DNA of 64,000 nucleotides from Rhodospira trueperi (GTDB lineage: Bacteria > Pseudomonadota > Alphaproteobacteria > Rhodospirillales > Rhodospirillaceae): assembly GCF_900101965.1 (NCBI RefSeq), contig NZ_FNAP01000008.1:1-64000 (forward strand). The letters run 5' to 3'. Position numbers and translations under genes: made by a program. The notes beneath the pieces are model-generated. The model was not told the origin of the DNA, ran no database searches, and saw only the letters and a list, made by a program, of their open reading frames with translations. This document shows, piece after piece, positions 20,248 through 28,185 of the stretch (positions are counted from its first letter, which is position 1; every line of letters starts with the position of its first letter).

Positions 20248-20331
20248 ATGAGGGCGTGCGCCTTTTGTGTGCGCTGCGTCAAAAGGGCGCGCCGCGTCGC
20301 TTGCGTCCGAAGGGTCGATCCCGGATGGTGA
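20248..20331 (+). CDS. possible cysteine-rich leader peptide upstream of metC
   Basis: A 27-codon frame begins MRACAFCVRCVKRARR and has Cys at positions 4, 7, 10 and 19. GAAAGGA ends only two bases before its ATG, closer than ideal. It stops 41 bases before the metC start. Metabolic relevance is suggestive, since the downstream enzyme consumes cystathionine, which is made from cysteine; a cysteine-sensing attenuator is one explanation. Chance is possible in GC-rich sequence, where TGC is frequent. Confidence 0.3.
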   Translation: MRACAFCVRCVKRARRVACVRRVDPGW

Positions 20332-20372
20332 GCGGCCACCAATCACCTCTGACGCGGAGTCGAGACCCTTCC

Positions 20373-21557
20373 ATGACAGACACGTCTTACCGCACGCAGA
20401 CCCGGATCGTCCATGCCGGATACGACCCGACGTCCCATCACGGCGCCGTCAATCCGCCCGTGTATCACGCCTCGACCATCGCCTTTCCGACCGTGGCGGA
20501 TCTGAAGGCCGGACAGGCGCGCCGCCTGGACGGGGTCTATTACGGCCGCTACGGCACGCCCACGACCCAGGCCCTGGACGCTGCCGTGGCCGATCTGGAG
20601 GGCGGGCGCTGGTGTGTCTCGGTCGGCTCAGGCATGGCCGCCGTCTCGTGCGCCCTGATGGCCTTGCTCAAGGCCGGCGACCACCTGCTGATGGTGGATT
20701 CGGTCTACTGGCCGACCCGCAGTCTCTGTGACACGCTGCTCCGTGATATGGGCGTCAGAACGACCTATTACGACCCCCAAATCGGCGATGACATAGCGGA
20801 TCTGATCGAACCGCAAACCCGTGTCGTCTTCACGGAATCGCCGGGGTCGCTGACGTTCGAGATGCAGGATATCCCGGCCATCACGGCCGCCGCGCACACA
20901 GCGGGGGCGCTGGTGGTGCTGGACAACACCTGGGCGTCGCCGCTGTTGTTCCGGCCGTTCGATCACGGCGTCGATCTTTCGGTGCAGGCGGCCACCAAGT
21001 ACATCGTCGGCCACTCCGACGCCATGCTGGGCACCATCACCATGACCGACCGGGCGTTGTTCGAGCGGGTCAAGGCCATGGCCGGTCAGATCGGCCACGC
21101 GGTCGGCGCGGACGAGGCGTATCTGGGCCTGCGCGGACTGCGCACCCTGGGGGCGCGCCTGCGCCAGCACGAGGCGCATGCGCTGACCGTGGCCCGCTGG
21201 CTCCAGGACCGATCGGAGGTGGCCCGGGTGCTGCATCCGGCCCTGCCCGAGGATCCGGGCCATGCCCTGTGGAAACGCGACTTCTCCGGGGCCAGCGGCC
21301 TGTTCGGCGTGCTGCTGAAGCCCGGGCCGACGCCCGAGGCCATGGCCGCGATGCTGGACGGCCTGCGCCTGTTCCACATGGGCTTCAGTTGGGGCGGCTA
21401 TGAAAGCCTGATCCTGGACACCACGGCCTCCATCACCCGCACCGTCAGCCCGTGGACCCACGACGGCCCGTCGCTGCGCCTGCACATCGGCCTGGAGGAC
21501 CCGACCGACCTGATCGCCGACCTGGAAGCCGGGTTCGGGAGGATGGGAGGGCGTTAA
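20373..21557 (+). CDS. metC: cystathionine beta-lyase
   Basis: The 394-residue PLP enzyme of the Cys/Met metabolism family cleaves cystathionine to homocysteine, ammonia and pyruvate for methionine synthesis. The start MTDTSYRTQTRIVHAGYDP and the YYGRYGTPT segment, VLDNTWASPLLFRP, the cofactor lysine in QAATKYIVGHSD, and GFSWGGYESL near the C-terminus fit the alphaproteobacterial MetC group. The ATG was chosen by family alignment; the upstream frame is open but not family-like. Its last four bases overlap the convergent GNAT gene. Confidence 0.93.
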   Translation: MTDTSYRTQTRIVHAGYDPTSHHGAVNPPVYHASTIAFPTVADLKAGQARRLDGVYYGRYGTPTTQALDAAVADLEGGRWCVSVGSGMAAVSCALMALLKAGDHLLMVDSVYWPTRSLCDTLLRDMGVRTTYYDPQIGDDIADLIEPQTRVVFTESPGSLTFEMQDIPAITAAAHTAGALVVLDNTWASPLLFRPFDHGVDLSVQAATKYIVGHSDAMLGTITMTDRALFERVKAMAGQIGHAVGADEAYLGLRGLRTLGARLRQHEAHALTVARWLQDRSEVARVLHPALPEDPGHALWKRDFSGASGLFGVLLKPGPTPEAMAAMLDGLRLFHMGFSWGGYESLILDTTASITRTVSPWTHDGPSLRLHIGLEDPTDLIADLEAGFGRMGGR

Positions 21558-22063
21558 AGCCGCATTTTCATGCCGATGTGGCTGGCCTCGAAGCCCAGGC
21601 GTTCATAGAAGCGCCGGGCGTCCTCGCGGGTGCGGTCGCTGGTCAGTTGGAGCATGCCGCAGCCCGACGACCGCGCCAACGCGATGACGTGGGTCATCAG
21701 GGCGGCGCCGATGCCCTGTCCGCGCATGTCGCTGCGCACATGCACGCTTTCCACCTCGGCCCGGGGCGCGCCGCGACGGCTGAGGTAGGGAATAACGATG
21801 AACTGACAGAAGGCCACCACGGCGCTGCGGTGTTCGGCCACGATCAGGCGGTTGTCCGGCGCCGCCGCGATGGTGTCGAACGCCGCCCCATAGTCCGGGT
21901 GCAGCGGCAGGTCCGCGTTTTCCCGGGCGCGGCCCAGCCGGTCGTCGGCCAACAGCGCCACCAGATACGGCAGGTCGGCGCGGCGGGCCTCGCGGAACAG
22001 CAGCGTGGTGAGGATGTGGTCCTTGTGCGCGGTGAGGTGCGGCGGTGGGGTCGGCTGGTCCAT
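21554..22063 (-). CDS. GNAT family N-acetyltransferase
   Basis: The 169-residue protein has the GNAT fold with the acetyl-CoA loop VRSDMRGQGIGAALM (RxxGxG) and the conserved C-terminal DARRFYERLGF. It transfers acetyl groups to an unknown amine. A start at 22063 is used; a longer form starting ten codons upstream is possible. It converges on metC with a four-base overlap. Confidence 0.88.
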   Translation of the reverse strand: MDQPTPPPHLTAHKDHILTTLLFREARRADLPYLVALLADDRLGRARENADLPLHPDYGAAFDTIAAAPDNRLIVAEHRSAVVAFCQFIVIPYLSRRGAPRAEVESVHVRSDMRGQGIGAALMTHVIALARSSGCGMLQLTSDRTREDARRFYERLGFEASHIGMKMRL

Positions 22064-22234
22064 GGTCGGTCTCACGGGCGGTGACGGCGCCACGACCCAT
22101 CCCGCGCCAGCGACGCTGTCGCCGTCGGCCTGGACGGTCCCCCCTTCGTGGCGCCCTCTTGACGGGACGATCGTCTCATGCAGGGTACACTTGCCGCGTT
22201 ACGTCCTCAATGTCTCCCGCCAAGGTCTTCCGTC

Positions 22235-22648
22235 ATGTCCGCCATGTCCGATGAGACACCCGTGCTTGATGCCATTCGTTTCACACCCGACGGTCTGGTT
22301 CCCGCCATCGCCCAGCAGCACGACACCGGCGAGGTGCTGATGATGGCCTGGATGACCCGCGAGACCATCGCCGAGACCCTTCAGACGGGCCATGTGTGCT
22401 ACTGGTCGCGCTCGCGCGGCAAGCCCTGGCGCAAGGGCGAGACCTCCGGTCAGGTGCAGACGCTGAAGGCTTTGCGGGTGGACTGCGACGGCGACACGCT
22501 TTTGTTGCTGGTGAATCAGGTCGGGGTCGCGTGCCATACCGGGCGGCGCACCTGTTTCTACCGCGAGGCCGGCGACGGTGGCGCGCTGACGGAGATCCTG
22601 GCGCCGGAGGCCGATCCGGAGGCGCTGTACGGACACAAGGCCCCATGA
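22235..22648 (+). CDS. hisI: phosphoribosyl-AMP cyclohydrolase
   Basis: The 137-residue enzyme opens the purine ring of phosphoribosyl-AMP, the third step of histidine synthesis. The magnesium motif DCDGD and the zinc-ligand cysteines in VDCDGD, ACHTG and TCFYRE are intact, so this is a zinc-dependent His[15 protein letters not shown] and [17 protein letters not shown] are typical. The HisE domain is absent. No other his gene is nearby. Its stop overlaps the cobW start (ATGA), linking it to a metal chaperone. Confidence 0.95.
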   Translation: MSAMSDETPVLDAIRFTPDGLVPAIAQQHDTGEVLMMAWMTRETIAETLQTGHVCYWSRSRGKPWRKGETSGQVQTLKALRVDCDGDTLLLLVNQVGVACHTGRRTCFYREAGDGGALTEILAPEADPEALYGHKAP

Positions 22649-23718
22649 GCACGCTGCCCGTCACGGTCCTGACCGGTTTTCTGGGCAGCGGCAAGACCAC
22701 CCTTCTCAATCACCTGCTGTCGCATCCGAACATGGCGCGGACGGCCGTGTTGGTGAACGAGTTCGGCGAGGTCGGGCTGGACCACCTGCTGGTCCGTCAT
22801 GTCGATGAGGACATTGTGCTGCTCAACGCCGGGTGCCTGTGCTGCTCGGTGCGCGGTGATATGGTCACGGCCCTGCGCGACCTGTTCCTGAAGCGGGTGC
22901 GTCAGGAGATTGATGAGTTCGAGCGCGTGCTGATCGAAACCACCGGACTGGCCGATCCGGCGCCCATCCTGCACACGTTGATGAGCGATCCCCTGATCGC
23001 CAACCACTTCCGGCTCGACGGCGTGGTGACGCTGGTGGACGCCGTCAACGGCCTGGACAGCCTGAACCGCCATCCCGAATCGGTCAAACAGGCGGCGGTG
23101 GCGGATCGCCTGGTTCTCAGCAAGGCCGATCTGGCATCCGCCGAAACGGTGACGGCGCTGGAACAGCGTCTGGACGCCCTGAACCCGGGGGCGCCGCGAC
23201 TCCAGGCGGCCTGGGGGCGGGTCGACCCGTCGGGCATTCTGGACTGCGGCCTGTTCCGGGCCGAGGGCAAGCACCCGGACGTGGCGGGCTGGCTGAGGGA
23301 CGAGGCCGTGACCGATCACGATCATGGGCATGATCATGATCACGATCATGGACACGACCATCACCATCATGACGTCAACCGCCACGATGACCGCATCGCC
23401 GCGTTCTGCCTGACGTTCGAGGAACCGCTGAACTGGAATGCCCTGATCACGGGTCTCGAACTGCTGGCGGCCAGCCGTGGCGCCGATCTGCTGCGCATGA
23501 AGGGCATCGTCAACGCCCGCGACAGCGACGCCCCGCTGGCCCTGCACGGCGTGCAGCACATGTTTCATCCGCCGTCGCGGCTGCCGGCTTGGCCGCGCGA
23601 CCCGGAGACCGGTGAGGAAGACCGCCGCACCCGGCTGGTCTTCATCACCCGTGATGTCGGCCGCGAGGCGGTGCGGCGCGTGCTGACGGCGGTTCTGGAG
23701 ACCGAACCGGACCCATGA
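22645..23718 (+). CDS. CobW/COG0523 family GTPase, probable metal chaperone
   Basis: The 357-residue protein has Walker [13 protein letters not shown] (about 10-20), the family metal-binding NAGCLCCSV (CxCC), and the C-terminal CobW_C domain. A histidine-rich loop at about 224-250 alternates His and Asp and ends in a run of four His, suiting zinc or cobalt binding. Zinc-chaperone members of this family (ZNG1-like) load zinc into client enzymes. Its four-base overlap with hisI, a zinc enzyme, makes HisI a reasonable client. Corrin-related genes are absent nearby. Confidence 0.9.
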   Translation: MSTLPVTVLTGFLGSGKTTLLNHLLSHPNMARTAVLVNEFGEVGLDHLLVRHVDEDIVLLNAGCLCCSVRGDMVTALRDLFLKRVRQEIDEFERVLIETTGLADPAPILHTLMSDPLIANHFRLDGVVTLVDAVNGLDSLNRHPESVKQAAVADRLVLSKADLASAETVTALEQRLDALNPGAPRLQAAWGRVDPSGILDCGLFRAEGKHPDVAGWLRDEAVTDHDHGHDHDHDHGHDHHHHDVNRHDDRIAAFCLTFEEPLNWNALITGLELLAASRGADLLRMKGIVNARDSDAPLALHGVQHMFHPPSRLPAWPRDPETGEEDRRTRLVFITRDVGREAVRRVLTAVLETEPDP

Positions 23719-23798
23719 TGGGTTCGGTGGCGGTTGCGCCCGCAGTCCACTTGTGGCCATGGTGACCCACCGTCCGGTTGGGGTGCAGGGGCTTTTGC

Positions 23799-25259
23799 GT
23801 GCTCGATCACCGTCCCATTCTGTTGTTCATCGGCTCTCTGGTGTCCATCCTGGCGTTGGGAATGATCATTCCGGCGCTGGTGGATTTCGCCCACGGCAAT
23901 CCCGACTGGATCGTGTTTGTCGTCTCGGCGGCGCTCACGCTGTTCGTCGGCGTGCTGCTGATCCTGGCCAGCCGCAGCGGCCCGTTGCGCCTGAGCATCC
24001 GGCAGGCCTTCCTGATGACGACCGTCAGTTGGATCGTGCTGCCCGGTTTCGCGGCGCTGCCGTTCGTGCTCGCGGATCCGGACATCGGTTATACCGACGC
24101 CTATTTCGAGGCCATGTCCGGCATCACCACCACGGGCTCGACCGTGATGACCGGCCTGGACCTGATGCCGCCGGGCCTGTTGTTGTGGCGGGGGGTTCTG
24201 CAATGGTTGGGCGGGATCGGGATCGTCATCATGGCGCTGACGGTGCTGCCCATGCTGCGCGTCGGCGGTATGCAGATGTTCCGGGTCGAGGCCTTCGAGA
24301 CCCAGGAAAAGGTGCTGCCGCGCGCGGCCGGCTTGGCCAGCGCGTTGGTGCTGATCTACGTGTCGCTGACCCTTGCGTGGGGCCTGATGCTGTACGGCGT
24401 CGGCATGCCCGCGTTGGACGCGACGGTGCACGCCATGACGACCATCGCGACGGGCGGTTACTCCACCCGCGACGCGTCCGTCGGCCATTTCCGATCCCTT
24501 GAGGTGGATTGGATCGTGACCGCCGGGATGATCGTCGGCTCCATCCCGTTCCTGCTCTACTTACAGGTCGTGCGCGGTCGGCCGGGTCTGCTGTTCCGCG
24601 ATACCCAGGTGCAGTGGTTCCTGGGGACGGCGCTGGCGGGCGTGGTGGCCGTGGCGTGGTGGCTGTGGCGCGACGCCGGCATGGCGGTGCCCGACGCCTT
24701 GCGTTATGCGGCGTTCAACACGGTGTCGGTGATGACCGGCACCGGCTATGCCACGGCCGATTACTGGCAGTGGGGCGGGCTGGTCGGCGGCGCGCCCGTC
24801 GCGGTGCTGTTCTGTCTGATGTTCGTGGGCGGGTGCGCCGGGTCCACGTCGTGCGGGATCAAGGTCTTCCGATTCCAGATTCTGGCGGCCATGGCCTCGA
24901 TCCAGTTGCGGCGCCTGTTGCAGCCGAACGGGGTGTTCATCGCGACCTACAACAAAAAGCCCATCCAGGAGGGTGTGGCCGAAGCCGTCATGGCGTTCTT
25001 CTTCATGTACGCGCTGTCGGTGGCGTTTCTGGCCATGTTGCTGGGGGTGACGGGCCTGGACTACGTCACCGCGCTGTCCGGGGCGGCGACGGCGATCTCC
25101 AACGTTGGTCCGGGCCTGGGCGACATCATCGGCCCGGCCGGGAACTTTTCCACATTGCCGGATGTCTCGAAGTGGCTGCTGTCCGCCGGCATGCTGCTGG
25201 GGCGTCTGGAACTGTTCACGGTTCTGGTGCTGTTCCTGCCTCGATTCTGGCGGGATTAG
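23799..25259 (+). CDS. trkH: TrkH-family potassium uptake channel subunit
   Basis: The 486-residue membrane protein has about ten helices with four pore loops whose glycines line the filter: TTTGST, TIATGGYST, TGTGYAT and SNVGPGL. Together with the TrkA NAD-binding ring it imports potassium. GTG at 23799 follows a CAGGGG-like site; a TTG seven codons upstream is an alternative. Length fits E. coli TrkH (483). trkA is not adjacent. Confidence 0.93.
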   Translation: MLDHRPILLFIGSLVSILALGMIIPALVDFAHGNPDWIVFVVSAALTLFVGVLLILASRSGPLRLSIRQAFLMTTVSWIVLPGFAALPFVLADPDIGYTDAYFEAMSGITTTGSTVMTGLDLMPPGLLLWRGVLQWLGGIGIVIMALTVLPMLRVGGMQMFRVEAFETQEKVLPRAAGLASALVLIYVSLTLAWGLMLYGVGMPALDATVHAMTTIATGGYSTRDASVGHFRSLEVDWIVTAGMIVGSIPFLLYLQVVRGRPGLLFRDTQVQWFLGTALAGVVAVAWWLWRDAGMAVPDALRYAAFNTVSVMTGTGYATADYWQWGGLVGGAPVAVLFCLMFVGGCAGSTSCGIKVFRFQILAAMASIQLRRLLQPNGVFIATYNKKPIQEGVAEAVMAFFFMYALSVAFLAMLLGVTGLDYVTALSGAATAISNVGPGLGDIIGPAGNFSTLPDVSKWLLSAGMLLGRLELFTVLVLFLPRFWRD

Positions 25260-25299
25260 CAATCATTGATGATCTTTCCTCGCAGCGGTGGCCAACGTC

Positions 25300-25333
25300 T
25301 ATGAGTCAGGGCCTTGTATGAGTCAGGGCCTTG
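25300..25333. repeat. 17-base tandem duplication
   Basis: TATGAGTCAGGGCCTTG occurs twice without a gap (25300-25316 and 25317-25333), just after trkH. It carries no coding frame. Each copy includes GAGTC, a GANTC methylation target. Probably recent slippage. Confidence 0.9.
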
Positions 25334-25494
25334 GGTGAACCTGCTGAAATGAAACAAGAAGCGCCGGACTGGCGGGCGTGGGCAAAGCCCGCGCAAAAAT
25401 CATGAAATCGGTGTCATGCGGTGCGGTTTGCCGTTGATTTCCAGGCCGGTTCATCCATATTGCCTGTATTCTGTTCATCTTCAGAGGTGCAACC

Positions 25495-26238
25495 ATGGCT
25501 CTCAACACCGACCGTCGTTACATGGGCTCCGGCGTGGCCGATGCGGCGCAGATCGACGCTGGCCTCCGCGCTCATATGCTGCGGGTTTACAACCTGATGG
25601 CGTCCGGCCTGGTGCTGTCTGGCATTGTCGCGCTGCTCATCGACAATGTGCCCGCGATCCAGTCCCTGTTCTATGTCACCGTGGGCGGGCAGGTCGCCGG
25701 CCTGACCCTGATGGGGACCATCGGCATGTGGTCGCCGTTGATCGTTCTGTTCGCGGCGATGTTCATGGTGCGCTCGGCCAGCGCCAGCGTGGTGCAGGGG
25801 ATGTACTGGCTGTTCGTGGCCCTGCAGGGCATCGGCCTGTCGATCCTGCTGCAGGTCTACACCGATGCCAGCATCGTGCGCGTGTTCTTCATCACGGCGG
25901 CCGCTTTCGCCGCGTTGAGCCTGTACGGGTATACGACCAAGAAGAGCCTGTCCGGCATGGGCAGCTTCCTGATCATGGGCGTGTTCGGACTGGTCATCGC
26001 GTCGATCGTGAACATCTTCCTGGCCAGCACGATGATGCAGTTCGTCATCAGCGGCATTGGCGTGCTGGTGTTCTCGGGCCTGATCGCCTATGACACCCAG
26101 CGCATCAAGGAAGAGTACAGCGCCTCGCTGGACAGCGAGACCCTGTCCAAGTCGGCCACGCTGGCGGCGCTGTCCCTGTACATCAACTTCATCAACCTGC
26201 TGCAGTTCCTGCTCTACTTCCTGGGGAACCGCGAATAG
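25495..26238 (+). CDS. Bax inhibitor-1/YccA family membrane protein
   Basis: The 247-residue protein has seven predicted transmembrane helices, as in the BI-1/YccA/TMBIM family of proton-regulated calcium leak channels and FtsH modulators. The N-terminal RAHMLRVYNLMASGL, the IAYDTQRIKEEY loop and LSLYINFINLLQFLLYFLGNRE end are characteristic. An AGAGGTG site precedes the ATG. It stands alone with its own terminator. Confidence 0.94.
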   Translation: MALNTDRRYMGSGVADAAQIDAGLRAHMLRVYNLMASGLVLSGIVALLIDNVPAIQSLFYVTVGGQVAGLTLMGTIGMWSPLIVLFAAMFMVRSASASVVQGMYWLFVALQGIGLSILLQVYTDASIVRVFFITAAAFAALSLYGYTTKKSLSGMGSFLIMGVFGLVIASIVNIFLASTMMQFVISGIGVLVFSGLIAYDTQRIKEEYSASLDSETLSKSATLAALSLYINFINLLQFLLYFLGNRE

Positions 26239-26276
26239 GAGACGTCCCGGTTTAAACCCCGGATGACGACATGACA

Positions 26277-26312
26277 AACGCCCCGGACCTCGCGGTTCGG
26301 GGCGTTCTGTTT
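26277..26312 (+). terminator. Rho-independent terminator
   Basis: Arms AACGCCCCGGACC (26277-26289) and GGTTCGGGGCGTT (26294-26306) form a stem with one G-T pair, followed by CTGTTT. It ends the Bax-inhibitor-like transcript and faces the convergent ptsN gene. Confidence 0.8.
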
Positions 26313-26333
26313 GGTTCGGTCGGGCGCCGTCGG

Positions 26334-26798
26334 TCAGGCGGCCTGGCTGGCACGATTGGAGATGAGCAGGCCGTACAGCGCCTCCGGCGTGTCGGTGCCG
26401 CGCAGCTTCTCGCACATCGCGCGGTCGCGCAGCAGACGCGAGACCCGGGCCAGCGCCTTGAGATGGTCGGCCCCCGCCGATTCCGGGGCCAGCAGCAGGA
26501 AGATCAGGTCCACCGGCTGCTCGTCGATGGCGTCGAAGTTGATTGGACGGGCCAGACGCGCGAACACCCCGTGCATGCCGGTCAGGGCAGGCAGGCGGCC
26601 ATGGGGAATGGCAATGCCGTTGCCAACGCCCGTGGTGCCCAGGCGCTCGCGCTCCAGCAGGATATCGAAAATGGTGCGTTCGTTCTCTCCGGTCACATGA
26701 GCGGCGCAGCGGGCCATGGCCTGGAGCGCCTGCTTCTTGCTGGTGACTTTCAGGGGAACCATCACGCCCTCCGGCGTGATCAGATCGCTGATGTCCAT
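26334..26798 (-). CDS. ptsN: nitrogen-related PTS enzyme IIA
   Basis: The 154-residue EIIA-Ntr protein accepts phosphate from the PTS-Ntr chain and regulates potassium, nitrogen and stress responses. The active-site His66 lies in GNGIAIPHGRL. The ATG at 26798 follows AGGACAGGG and gives the family's usual beginning, MDISDLITPEG; a longer form from 26819 is less likely. rpoN and hpf, usual neighbours, are absent. trkH lies about 1 kb away, interesting because EIIA-Ntr controls potassium systems in other bacteria. Confidence 0.94.
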   Translation of the reverse strand: MDISDLITPEGVMVPLKVTSKKQALQAMARCAAHVTGENERTIFDILLERERLGTTGVGNGIAIPHGRLPALTGMHGVFARLARPINFDAIDEQPVDLIFLLLAPESAGADHLKALARVSRLLRDRAMCEKLRGTDTPEALYGLLISNRASQAA

Positions 26799-27312
26799 CC
26801 CTGTCCTTTCGGAAACCATGGCGTATCAGGTTCTTCGTGGTGTTCCGCCCCGCTGTTCGGGCGACCCGACACCGATCGTGTCCCCGCCGAACTGCGGGGT
26901 GGGGTGAGCCTCCGCCCGTGCTCAGGGAGCAGAACGGTCTGACGATGGTCAAGGTATGTTGCGGATGGATCCCGACACGAACCTTGGCCGAACGTGATTG
27001 CGCGTGCGATTCAAGTCAAGGGTTGCAATGGGACGGTGCGTTCACGCCCCAACCGCGGCTCTTCACCGGGCGGGCGAAGACACCGAGCGGACCGCCGATT
27101 CGAGCCTCCGATGTCCTGTCTGTCTTGGCTCCGGCCGTGGTCCGACTGGCGGACCTCACGCCATGCCCAACATGTTCTGCCCATTCTCGGCCACGGTGCC
27201 GTGAAGGCGCCACCGAACGGGGGTCAAACCTGCGTCCGGAACGATCCGAAGGCAAGTGAAAATGTGCTTATTTATTGCGGTCACGAACGGCCGGATCGAC
27301 ACTTCACCCGGG
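26799..27312. other. 514-base region without a recognised gene
   Basis: It separates ptsN from the OmpA-like gene, both on the minus strand. Open frames here have no family character or plausible starts. No tRNA, hpf gene or rpoN gene is present. The ptsN promoter should lie near 26800-26900. Confidence 0.45.
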
Positions 27313-27339
27313 CGGGACGCGCCTTTCCCGCGCGTCCCG
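27313..27339 (-). terminator. hairpin downstream of the OmpA-like gene
   Basis: Perfect arms CGGGACGCGC (27313-27322) and GCGCGTCCCG (27330-27339) surround seven bases, 24 bases past the stop codon. No T-run follows on the minus strand, so it is a hairpin rather than a classic terminator. Confidence 0.5.
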
Positions 27340-27362
27340 GAGTGATACCGTGACCGGCCTGC

Positions 27363-28010
27363 TCAGGCGGTGTGCGGAATGATGTGCAGTTCAACCCGGC
27401 GATTCATCTGGCGGCCTTGCGGGGTGGCGTTCGTGGCCACCGGGCGCCGTTCCCCGTGCCCCTGCCAGTAAAGCCGTTCGGGCATGATGCCCTGGGACTT
27501 GAAGAACTCAACCACAGAGCGGGCGCGTCGCTCCGACAGACCCTGGTTGTAGTCGGACGTGCCGGTCGCGTCGGTATGGCCGTGGACCTGAATGGTGCTT
27601 TGCGGGTTTTCGCGCAGCGTCCGGGCGACATCCGCGAGGGTGGGGCGGAACGCCGGCGAAATGTTGGACGAATCGACGGCAAACGTGACATTCGACGGCA
27701 TTGTCACAAGCAGGTTGTTACCTTGCCTTTGAATCTGGACATCGGTTCCGGCAAGGTCCTGGCGCAGGGCCTGTTCCTGCGAATCCATGTAGGCGCCGAC
27801 CGCTCCGCCGGCCAGAACACCGACTCCGGCGCCGATCAGCGCGGCGTTGCGGACGTTGCCGCCCACGGCGGCGCCAATGGCGGCCCCGGTCGCGGCGCCG
27901 CCCAGCGCCCCCAAGCCGGCGCCCTGAGCGGTGTGGTAGTTACCCTGAGTCACGCAACCGGACAGCATCAGGCCTCCGGCCGTGGTGACGGCAATGACGG
28001 AACGACGCAT
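27363..28010 (-). CDS. outer-membrane lipoprotein with glycine zipper and OmpA domain
   Basis: The 215-residue protein has a lipobox LMLSGC, placing lipidated Cys19 after a short signal. Residues 30-75 form a glycine-zipper segment (GAGLGALGGAATGAAIGAAVGG), then residues 100-210 form an OmpA C-terminal domain with VHGHTDATGTSDYNQGLSERRA, which binds peptidoglycan. Proteins of this plan (YiaD-like) tie the outer membrane to the wall. AAGGAG precedes the ATG. Confidence 0.92.
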   Translation of the reverse strand: MRRSVIAVTTAGGLMLSGCVTQGNYHTAQGAGLGALGGAATGAAIGAAVGGNVRNAALIGAGVGVLAGGAVGAYMDSQEQALRQDLAGTDVQIQRQGNNLLVTMPSNVTFAVDSSNISPAFRPTLADVARTLRENPQSTIQVHGHTDATGTSDYNQGLSERRARSVVEFFKSQGIMPERLYWQGHGERRPVATNATPQGRQMNRRVELHIIPHTA

Positions 28011-28185
28011 GGGGATGTCTCCTTGTCGTGAAGCGACCGCGACGACCGGCACACACGGCGTCACTGTGCATTGATGCTTGATGGTGCCGCGAACGGCGCA
28101 TTGACGCAATGTGTCGATCCATCGATAGAAACACAACCGGTCGGAGCCTGCCTCAGGCCCTGCCCAAATTGGAGAGTCCCGGTTC

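Noticed and set aside
20000-20372. SAM riboswitch before metC
   Set aside because: No match to SAM-I or SAM-II core sequences by eye.
26799-27362. hpf or rpoN remnants upstream of ptsN
   Set aside because: No frame in this region has the family text.
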